6,539 nt of DNA from contig JADGPO010000036.1 in NCBI GenBank assembly GCA_017882405.1, positions 1-6,539 of the forward strand, read 5' to 3'. Shown here piece after piece: positions 1 to 5,049 of the stretch. Within the stretch, counting starts at the first letter, position 1; each line of letters begins with the position of its first letter. Source of the stretch: Solirubrobacteraceae bacterium. Its GTDB lineage: Bacteria > Actinomycetota > Thermoleophilia > Solirubrobacterales > Solirubrobacteraceae. Below the pieces are notes generated by a model. The model had not been told where the DNA came from and did no database searches. It was given only the letters and a program-made list of their open reading frames with translations. A program made the translations under genes and the position numbers.

Positions 1-116
1 ACCGGCGAGCACGGCTGCCCGCAGGTCAGGCAGTAGCGCTGGTCGGCCACGAGCGCGGCGCCGCAGTGGGCGCATGTCGCGTCCGGGGACTCAGATGGGA
101 CTGGCACGAGGCTCAC
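1..116 (-). CDS. N-terminal fragment of a zinc-ribbon protein, cut by the left edge
   Basis: Reading the minus strand from a GTG at 114-116 gives 38 complete codons plus part of a 39th, open to the window edge. After a short Ser/Pro-rich start come C15-A-H-C18 and C29-L-T-C32, two CxxC knuckles ten residues apart, with the segment RYCLTCG. This is the pattern of a zinc-ribbon that holds one structural zinc through four cysteines. Such ribbons often sit at the start of otherwise unrelated membrane or regulatory proteins, so the function of the whole protein cannot be read here. The start is supported by GAAAGG (125-130), 8 bases upstream. The gene begins only 19 bases after the stop of the lipoprotein gene on the same strand, so it is probably the next member of the pst operon. 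The zinc-ribbon call is fairly firm; the role is unknown. Confidence 0.72.
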   Translation of the reverse strand, partial: MSLVPVPSESPDATCAHCGAALVADQRYCLTCGQPCSP

Positions 117-124
117 GTTGGGCA

Positions 125-130
125 CCTTTC
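125..130 (-). promoter_or_regulatory. Ribosome binding site of the zinc-ribbon gene
   Basis: GAAAGG on the minus strand lies 8 bases before the GTG at 114-116. It decides this start over the nearby ATG at 133-135 in another frame, which meets a stop after seven codons. Confidence 0.55.
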
Positions 131-135
131 GCTCA

Positions 136-909
136 TCAGGCCGTCGGCACGGCGTTCAGTTCGATCTTTGCGCCGGCCGGGTTGCCGACGAGGAACACCT
201 GCACCGGAGCTCTGCCGTGCGCGGGGAGGGCGCCGACGACGGCGCGACCGGCCGAAACGACCCGGCCGCCGTGCAGGCCGACTGCGAACACCGGGACCTT
301 GCCCTGCGCTGTGGCCGAGCCGCTGGTGACGGTCGTGCTGAGCACGCTCAGGCCCGACTGGCTGCCGATCTTGGGGGCGCTCGTCGCCAGCTTTCCGGCG
401 GCGCCCGCCGTCGTGCTCGTGCCGCTCCCGACCCGCACCTGGATCTTTCCGGAGGGCTTTGACATGAGCACCTGGTCGTCAACCCACCAGGCGCTCTCGT
501 GGCCGCGCAACAGGGCCATCCGCTGCAGCGAGGCTTCCAGGCCGCCCGCTTCGTTGCTGTAGAGGGTCTTGCCGGCAGTGTCGCGGACGGTGACGAGGAC
601 CGGCAGGTTCGACTGCGTCCTGTTCGACGTGTTGGTCAGCCGTAGGGCGATCGCCATGCGGCCCGCGTCGCTCACGAGGGTGACGTCGGAGACGCGAACG
701 CTGCGGCTGGCGCCACCGAGCTCCAGAGCGCTCGGCCCGGCCGTCAGCTTGGCGCCTTCGCGCCCGATCCGCGCGCTTTCCTGCTCGGTGCTCTGGCACC
801 CGGCGACGCTCACGGTCAGGACTCCCAATCCGGCCACCACGAGCGCCCGCCTCAGACCCGAGCCGAGCACCGGACCGGGCGCCCGCCGAGGATCATCCGA
901 ACACCCCAC
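136..909 (-). CDS. Putative lipoprotein with Ig-like beta domains, pst operon member
   Basis: The 257-residue product has an N-terminal signal sequence: arginines at 20-21, a hydrophobic stretch at 22-36, and the lipobox V-A-G-C38. It should be lipidated on C38 and held on the outer face of the membrane. The mature part appears to contain two beta-rich modules. The first (about 70-160) has RVSDVTLV and ALRLTNTSNRTQ, resembling the DUF4352/FxLYD type of extracellular Ig-like domain. The second (about 186-255) has VPVFAVGLHGGRVVSAGRA and VQVFLVGNPAG. A Ser/Thr/Gly/Ala linker lies between them. No catalytic motif is visible. The GTG start at 907-909 overlaps the last 17 bases of pstB and has no clear ribosome binding site. 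A GTG at 868-870 (residue 14) would give a more usual signal peptide and is an equally good start. Translation is probably coupled to pstB. The family resemblance is by eye; a role in phosphate uptake is inferred from position only. Confidence 0.75.
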   Translation of the reverse strand: MGCSDDPRRAPGPVLGSGLRRALVVAGLGVLTVSVAGCQSTEQESARIGREGAKLTAGPSALELGGASRSVRVSDVTLVSDAGRMAIALRLTNTSNRTQSNLPVLVTVRDTAGKTLYSNEAGGLEASLQRMALLRGHESAWWVDDQVLMSKPSGKIQVRVGSGTSTTAGAAGKLATSAPKIGSQSGLSVLSTTVTSGSATAQGKVPVFAVGLHGGRVVSAGRAVVGALPAHGRAPVQVFLVGNPAGAKIELNAVPTA

Positions 910-1921
910 TGACGTAGTCGCGCGTGCGCGTCGCTCGCGGTTCGTCGAAGACTTCGGCGGTCGCCCCGTACTCGACCAGATCGCCCAGGTACATGAAGGC
1001 GACCTTGTCGGCGACCCGGTGCGCCTGGGCGAGGTTGTGGGTGACGACGACGACGGCCAGCTCCCGCCGCAGCTCGCCGATCAGCTTCTCGATCGTGTTC
1101 GTCGAGATCGGGTCCAGCGCGCTGCAGGGCTCGTCCATCAGCAGCACCTCCGGCCGCGGCGCTATCGCCCGCGCGATGCACAGCCGCTGCTGCTGGCCGC
1201 CCGACAGGCGCAGCTCGGGACGGTCGAGATCGTCACGGACCTCCTCGTAGAGTCCGGCGCGCTCCAGCGCGTCGATCACGAGCGGCTCGAGCTCGCGCCG
1301 CCGCGGGCGCTTGCGCGACTGTTCGCGCAGGGCGAAGGCGACGTTGTCGAAGATCGACATCGGAAACGGGTTGGGCTGCTGGAAGACCATCGCCACACGC
1401 GCCCGCAGGGTCGTGTCTGCGAGCTCGTGGATGTCCTCGCCGTCGAGCATGATGCGCCCGCCGCGCGAGGCGCTGGGCGTCAGCTCGGTGAGGCGGTTGA
1501 GCGTGCGCAGGAGGGTCGTCTTGCCGCAACCCGATGGCCCGATCAGCGCCAGCACCTCGCCCTGGTGGATTGACAGCGAGACCGACTTGACGGCCTGTTT
1601 GGTGCCGTAGTCGATCGACACGTCTTCGAGGCGCAGGCGCTCGGGCCCGGTCGAGGACGCGGCCCGGACTGCGCCTCGGTCCTGGGGCGGCGAGACCGGC
1701 TGGGGGGCACGGTCCAGAACGATCGTGCGCACCGGCGGTACGGTCGGGGCGGGTTGCGGGGTCGAGGCCGGCGCACGCGGCGTCCGCGCAGCGTCCTCCG
1801 CGGGCACGTCCTCGCTCACCCGGGCGGCGACGGGGGCGCTCACGGCTCGGCGTCGCGACAGATCCTCGCGGCGGTCGACGGCCGCTCGCAGCGGGTCCAT
1901 CAGCATCTCCTCAGGACTCAT
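893..1921 (-). CDS. pstB: Phosphate ABC transporter ATP-binding protein PstB, with long N-terminal extension
   Basis: This is the cytoplasmic ATPase of the PstSCAB high-affinity phosphate importer. From about residue 95 all ABC motifs are present: Walker A GPSGCGKTT (128-136), Q-loop FQQPNPFPMS (180-189), signature LSGGQQQR (239-246), Walker B LLMDEP (260-265), D-loop SALD (267-270) and H-loop H295. The Q-loop sequence FQQPNPFP, the C-terminal YLGDLVEYG and the gene order identify PstB. The protein has 342 residues, against about 250-260 usual for the family. The excess is an N-terminal stretch rich in Pro, Ala, Arg and Val (residues 1 to about 92). The ATG at 1919-1921 has GGAG 10 bases upstream. 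M8 (1898-1900) has a better GAGGAG 6 bases upstream and may be the true start, shortening the protein by only seven residues. The gene follows pstA after a 107-base gap that contains a candidate promoter. Its end overlaps the lipoprotein start. Confidence 0.96.
   Translation of the reverse strand: MSPEEMLMDPLRAAVDRREDLSRRRAVSAPVAARVSEDVPAEDAARTPRAPASTPQPAPTVPPVRTIVLDRAPQPVSPPQDRGAVRAASSTGPERLRLEDVSIDYGTKQAVKSVSLSIHQGEVLALIGPSGCGKTTLLRTLNRLTELTPSASRGGRIMLDGEDIHELADTTLRARVAMVFQQPNPFPMSIFDNVAFALREQSRKRPRRRELEPLVIDALERAGLYEEVRDDLDRPELRLSGGQQQRLCIARAIAPRPEVLLMDEPCSALDPISTNTIEKLIGELRRELAVVVVTHNLAQAHRVADKVAFMYLGDLVEYGATAEVFDEPRATRTRDYVSGVFG
1907..1912 (-). promoter_or_regulatory. Alternative ribosome binding site inside the pstB start region
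   Basis: GAGGAG on the minus strand, 6 bases before the second possible pstB start (M8, 1898-1900), is a stronger Shine-Dalgarno match than the GGAG upstream of the first ATG. An eight-codon reading frame in a different phase (1937 down to 1911, starting ATGGAG) stops right at this site, so translation could also be passed on to M8 from it. Confidence 0.4.
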
Positions 1922-1972
1922 AGCCCATATTCTCCATCGGCCTTGTCGGACACTTTCCCCATTGGATCGCTG

Positions 1973-2001
1973 AGGTTAGCGGGCGGACGGCGTGTTGTAA
2001 A
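1973..2001 (-). promoter_or_regulatory. Candidate internal promoter upstream of pstB
   Basis: On the minus strand, TTTACA (1996-2001, five of six matches to TTGACA) is followed after 17 bases by TAACCT (1973-1978), which keeps the key T, A and final T of a -10 element. It lies in the only long intergenic gap of the operon, 52 bases before the pstB ATG, and would allow pstB and the lipoprotein to be expressed apart from pstSCA. The -10 match is moderate, so chance is possible. Confidence 0.38.
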
Positions 2002-2028
2002 GGGGGCGCCCCTGGCCGGGCAAGGCAC

Positions 2029-3033
2029 CTAGACGATCGCTCCGGCGGCTGTCAAGCCGGTCGCGTCCGCCTGCGAGCGCCCGATTCGGTCGACGAGCAC
2101 GTTGAGGGCGAGCACGAAGACCATCAGCACGAACGCCGCGGCATAGGCCTTCTGCGGGGCCGCCCCTTCGCCGGCGGGCGAGTTGCCGTACACGTAGCTG
2201 GTCAACGTCGAGCCGGTCCCGCGCAGGAGATTGAGAGCCGGGACCGAGCCCTGCTGGTCCAGACGCAGTGTTTCGCCGAGCAGCAGCACGACGATGGCGG
2301 TGTCGCCGATGATGCGGCTGACGCCCAGCGTGATCCCGGTGGCGATGTTCGAGCGGACGCTCGGCAGCAGCACGCGACGGATCGTCGCGATCCTCGTCTT
2401 GCCGAGCGCGAAGGCCGCCTCGCGCATATGGGCGGGGACCGCCTGCAGCCCGTCGCGCGTGGCCGTGAACAGCGGCGGCAGCGCGATCAGTGACATCGTT
2501 GCGCCTGCTGCGATAAACGATTTGCCGAACACGCCGCCGCCGGAGGAGGTGAACGAGAAGGGAGCAAACAGGCCGAGTTGGAAGACGGCCAGGCCGAACA
2601 GCGCGATCACGATGTCGGGGGTCCCGGCGACGATCTCGATGCTCGACTCCACAACCCGGGCCAGCCACGTCGGGCGCCCGTACTCCGCGATCCACAGCGC
2701 GCTGCCGACCGCCAGCGGGACGGCCAGCACGATGCCGATGAGCGTCAGCAGCGCCGTGCCGATCAGCGGGTCCAGAAAGCCGCCGGAGCCGCTCTGGGTC
2801 GTGCTGATTGCCGGGCGCGAGACGAGCAGGCTGGGGCGCAGGTACTGGATGCCCCTAAAACCCATGTAGATGACGATGGCCGCCGCGATCAGGCACAGCC
2901 CGAGGCCGGCGATCCAGGCGAAGGCGAGTGCCAGCCGGTCGCTCCAACGCCATGTCATCGGCGAAGAGCGCCGCCCGGGGCCCGTTTGCATCGGCTCGGG
3001 GGCACGCCTCGGGGCGGGCGCCACAGCGTTCAT
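2029..3033 (-). CDS. pstA: Phosphate ABC transporter permease PstA
   Basis: PstA is one of the two inner-membrane permeases that pair with PstC to form the phosphate channel. The 334-residue protein starts with about 33 polar, Pro/Arg-rich cytoplasmic residues. Six hydrophobic segments follow, at about 35-57, 90-115, 128-155, 172-191, 228-253 and 296-315. The loop that contacts PstB carries the binding-protein-dependent permease (EAA) motif, REAAFALGKTRIATIRR (204-220), with the conserved G211. SSIEIVAGTPDIVIALFGL (130-148) is the PstA-like stretch matching the family's IP..P.V.YGL region. The ATG at 3031-3033 overlaps the pstC stop as ATGA, a normal sign of translational coupling, and AGG lies 7 bases upstream (3041-3043). 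The length is somewhat above the usual 280-300 because of the extra N-terminal tail. It ends 107 bases before pstB. Confidence 0.95.
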   Translation of the reverse strand: MNAVAPAPRRAPEPMQTGPGRRSSPMTWRWSDRLALAFAWIAGLGLCLIAAAIVIYMGFRGIQYLRPSLLVSRPAISTTQSGSGGFLDPLIGTALLTLIGIVLAVPLAVGSALWIAEYGRPTWLARVVESSIEIVAGTPDIVIALFGLAVFQLGLFAPFSFTSSGGGVFGKSFIAAGATMSLIALPPLFTATRDGLQAVPAHMREAAFALGKTRIATIRRVLLPSVRSNIATGITLGVSRIIGDTAIVVLLLGETLRLDQQGSVPALNLLRGTGSTLTSYVYGNSPAGEGAAPQKAYAAAFVLMVFVLALNVLVDRIGRSQADATGLTAAGAIV

Positions 3034-4052
3034 CCGCGCACCTGGAAGCGGCGCAGGGGAAGCTTGATCAGGTAGCCGGCGATCGACAGGATGAAGGCCG
3101 AGAAGAGCAGCAGCAGCGCGAAGGCGTAGAGCGTCGAGCCGAGCGCGGGAGCCCCGACGCCTTCGTGGTAGTCGACGATCGCCGAGGCCAGTGTGCGCAG
3201 CGGCTCGAAGAAGAAGACCAGGCCGTCGATCGGCTTGGGAGCGAACGAGCGCGAACCGGAGACCATCGAGATCATGATCGCCTCGCCCAGCGCTCGCGCG
3301 GTCGCGAGGACGGCCGCCGCCACGATAGCCGGGCGCGCCGCGCGGACGGTCACGGCGAGGATCGCGCGGAGCGGGTTGACGCCGAGGGCGATCGCACCCT
3401 CGCGCCACGAGTTGGGCACCGATGCGAACGCCTCGCAGATCAGCGCGATCATGATCGGCGTGATCATCACAGTGAGGATCACGACCGTCACCGCGAGCCC
3501 CGCGCCGGTGAGCTCGACGACGTTCTGGACCGACGACTTCTCTGAGCCGGTGATGACGTGGTTGCCGACGAACGGCACGAGCACGAGCACCCCGATCAGC
3601 CCGTAGATGACCGACGGGACCGACGCCAGCAGGCGGATGACGGGGATCGCGATCCGCCGCAGCCGGGTGGGCGCGAGCTCCACGATGAAGATCGACGAGA
3701 GCACGGCGATGCCCAGCGCGAGCACGACGGCCACGGCGGTGCTGAGCAGCGTGCCATAGACGAGGGGCCACGCCCGCAGGTGGTAGGCCGCCGCGGGCGG
3801 GTGCACGCTCGTCGCCTGCATGTTGGCGATCTGCGTTTCCAGGCTGCCGCCCGGACCCAGCCAGCTGATGCCGTTGTGACGAAACGTCGGCCAGGCGTGG
3901 ACGGCCACGAAGACGACCATCGCGACAACCAGGACACCGACCATCAGCGCCGTCGCACCGAGGGTGCGCTCGGCGCGACGGTCGGGCCACGGGTCACGCA
4001 GGCGCCGGAGCACCTGCGCGACCGTGCGCCTACGCGGCGCGTACGTGTCCAC
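3030..4052 (-). CDS. pstC: Phosphate ABC transporter permease PstC
   Basis: PstC is the partner permease of PstA in the phosphate importer. With the start chosen here it has 340 residues: a basic cytoplasmic tail, a first membrane helix at about 31-52, an extracytoplasmic loop of some 45 residues with HNGISWLGPGG, and further helices at about 99-124, 136-161, 186-206, 244-264 and 306-329. Helix three carries RLLASVPSVIYGLIGVL (140-156), diagnostic of Pst permeases. The PstB-contact loop is SWREGAIALGVNPLRAI (216-232), with EGA in place of the more common EAA and the conserved glycine kept. The GTG at 4050-4052 is preferred because GGGGAG (4061-4066) lies 8 bases upstream. The GTG at 4056-4058, two codons earlier, is only 2 bases from that site. 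The gene lies 33 bases after pstS and overlaps pstA by four bases. Confidence 0.95.
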   Translation of the reverse strand: MDTYAPRRRTVAQVLRRLRDPWPDRRAERTLGATALMVGVLVVAMVVFVAVHAWPTFRHNGISWLGPGGSLETQIANMQATSVHPPAAAYHLRAWPLVYGTLLSTAVAVVLALGIAVLSSIFIVELAPTRLRRIAIPVIRLLASVPSVIYGLIGVLVLVPFVGNHVITGSEKSSVQNVVELTGAGLAVTVVILTVMITPIMIALICEAFASVPNSWREGAIALGVNPLRAILAVTVRAARPAIVAAAVLATARALGEAIMISMVSGSRSFAPKPIDGLVFFFEPLRTLASAIVDYHEGVGAPALGSTLYAFALLLLFSAFILSIAGYLIKLPLRRFQVRG

Positions 4053-4060
4053 TGTCACTG

Positions 4061-4066
4061 CTCCCC
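4061..4066 (-). promoter_or_regulatory. Ribosome binding site of pstC
   Basis: GGGGAG on the minus strand sits 8 bases before the GTG at 4050-4052 and only 2 bases before the GTG at 4056-4058. It therefore favours the later start. Confidence 0.6.
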
Positions 4067-4085
4067 ACGGCCCCCGGGCGTCGGC

Positions 4086-4904
4086 TCAGACGACCGGGAT
4101 CCACTGCGTCGAGATGATCTTGCGCGCGGCAGCCGATTTCTCGATCCAGCCGATGAACGCCGACGCGGCGCCGGAGGCCTTGCCTTTGGTCACCTCGTAG
4201 AACCGCGCGACGCCGGCGTACTGGCCGGAGACCGCGTTGGACCGGTTGCACTGCACACCGTTCAGTCCGACGGGGTTGACGCCACCTTTGTCCGACTGGT
4301 AGTTCGAGAGGAACCCGATCGAGTTCGGGTCGTTTTCGACCTGCTGGCGCAGCAGACCCTCGGAGGGCTCTTCGGCGGCGATGCTCGAGACTTTCTTGCC
4401 TTCGAGCAACAGCGTCTGGAAGTTGGTCAGCACCCCGGCGACCGACGTGCGGCTGATCAGGTCGATCGTGCCGCTGGCCGTTGCGCCCGAGACCCCGCTC
4501 CAGCTTCGCGTCTTGCCGGTGAAGATCGAGATCACCTGCGCCTGTGTCAGGTTCGGCAGCGTGTTGGCTTTGTTGGTGACGACGCAGATCGCGTACTTGG
4601 CGATCGGGTAGAAGACCAGGCCCTTGGGGTCGGCCGTCAGCGGATCGCGGGAGACGTCCCCGATCGTGACTCTGCCTGCGGCGACGTCGTTGACGCCGAT
4701 CTGGGCTCCGCCCTGGGCGATCTTGAACTTGACTTTTTTGGGGTGAACTTTCACGTACTTCTGCGCGAGCAGCGAGACGAGCGGATAGGACGCTGTCGCG
4801 CCGCTGATCGTGATCGTCGACAGCGCCGAAGCGCCCGCAGGCACCGCGACCCCGAGCACGCCAGCCACCGCGAGGGCGACGGAGAGACGGCGGATGCGAA
4901 TCAT
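4086..4904 (-). CDS. pstS: Secreted phosphate-binding protein PstS (short form, no lipobox)
   Basis: PstS is the extracytoplasmic receptor that captures inorganic phosphate and delivers it to PstC/PstA. The 272-residue product starts with MIRIRRL, a hydrophobic core (8-22) and a likely signal peptidase I site after A25-S-A27. No cysteine follows, so it is not an obvious lipoprotein. The mature part reads as a PBP-like domain. SGATASYPL (34-42) is the first ligand loop. QGGAQIGVNDVAAGRVTIG (64-82) with DVSRDP (83-88) is the second. SRTSVAGVLTNFQ (151-163) takes the place of the usual GSGT loop, and NDPNSIGFLSNYQ (191-203) follows. It is shorter than the usual 320-370 residues. The start at 4902-4904 is chosen for the signal peptide and GGAG 10 bases upstream; the frame stays open further upstream to an ATG at 4985, but that would bury the signal peptide and overlap the promoter. 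It is the first gene of the operon. The family call is firm; phosphate specificity rests mainly on gene order. Confidence 0.92.
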   Translation of the reverse strand: MIRIRRLSVALAVAGVLGVAVPAGASALSTITISGATASYPLVSLLAQKYVKVHPKKVKFKIAQGGAQIGVNDVAAGRVTIGDVSRDPLTADPKGLVFYPIAKYAICVVTNKANTLPNLTQAQVISIFTGKTRSWSGVSGATASGTIDLISRTSVAGVLTNFQTLLLEGKKVSSIAAEEPSEGLLRQQVENDPNSIGFLSNYQSDKGGVNPVGLNGVQCNRSNAVSGQYAGVARFYEVTKGKASGAASAFIGWIEKSAAARKIISTQWIPVV

Positions 4905-4932
4905 GGAAAGAGGACTCCGTTTCGAGAGGTGT

Positions 4933-4961
4933 TTGACAAGGTCGAGCAGCGAACTTATCAT
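4933..4961 (+). promoter_or_regulatory. Candidate rightward promoter for the membrane-anchored protein gene
   Basis: A perfect TTGACA (4933-4938), a 17-base spacer and TATCAT (4956-4961, five of six matches to TATAAT) form a near-consensus housekeeping promoter. Its expected start near 4968 would give a leader of about 80 bases before the ATG at 5050. It is the best promoter match in the window. Confidence 0.62.
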
Positions 4962-4985
4962 AATCTCGATAGATTCGATCCACAA
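4957..4985 (-). promoter_or_regulatory. Candidate leftward promoter of the pst operon
   Basis: On the minus strand, TTGTGG (4980-4985) is separated by 17 bases from TATGAT (4957-4962, five of six matches). The expected start near 4950 gives a leader of about 45 bases before pstS. The weak -35 is typical of promoters that need an activator such as a PhoB/PhoP-type regulator. The -10 overlaps that of the rightward promoter. Confidence 0.55.
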
Positions 4986-4998
4986 AGGCTGGTTTGTG
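4981..4998. repeat. Inverted repeat CACAAA-N6-TTTGTG, candidate operator
   Basis: CACAAA (4981-4986) and TTTGTG (4993-4998) are perfect 6-base inverted arms with a 6-base spacer. The left arm overlaps the -35 of the pstS promoter, which is where a dimeric regulator would act. The regulator is not identifiable, and the repeat does not match the known PhoP/PhoB box pattern. Confidence 0.4.
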
Positions 4999-5032
4999 TG
5001 GAACTACCCGGCTCGGCCGGATCTACACACAA
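4994..5032 (+). repeat. Nested inverted repeats in the leader of the rightward transcript
   Basis: TTGTGTG (4994-5000) and CACACAA (5026-5032) are perfect 7-base inverted arms. Between them CCGGC-TCG-GCCGG (5008-5020) forms a second perfect inverted repeat with a 3-base loop. In the rightward transcript these could fold as one interrupted hairpin ending 17 bases before the ATG at 5050. At the DNA level the outer arms repeat the TTGTG/CACAA theme of the neighbouring operator-like site. No run of T follows, so it is not a terminator. Confidence 0.42.
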
Positions 5033-5049
5033 GAAGTCGCCCAATCTCC

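Noticed and set aside
2003..2012. Perfect palindrome GGGGCGCCCC between pstA and pstB as a terminator
   Set aside because: The palindrome has no loop and no T run follows on the minus strand. It is more likely a chance GC palindrome.
3034..3990. Minus-strand open frame continuing upstream of pstA to 3990
   Set aside because: The part beyond 3033 is an out-of-frame reading of pstC with an Arg/Asp-rich shadow composition. pstA starts at the ATGA overlap.
4810..5049. Upstream extension of the membrane-anchored protein frame into pstS
   Set aside because: It would run antisense to the pstS signal peptide and through both promoters. The expected transcription start near 4968 excludes it.
4905..5049. 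Search for PHO boxes (GTTCACC or CTGTCAT direct repeats at 11-base spacing)
   Set aside because: Only isolated partial matches such as GTTCCAC are present. No pair of repeats at the required spacing was found.
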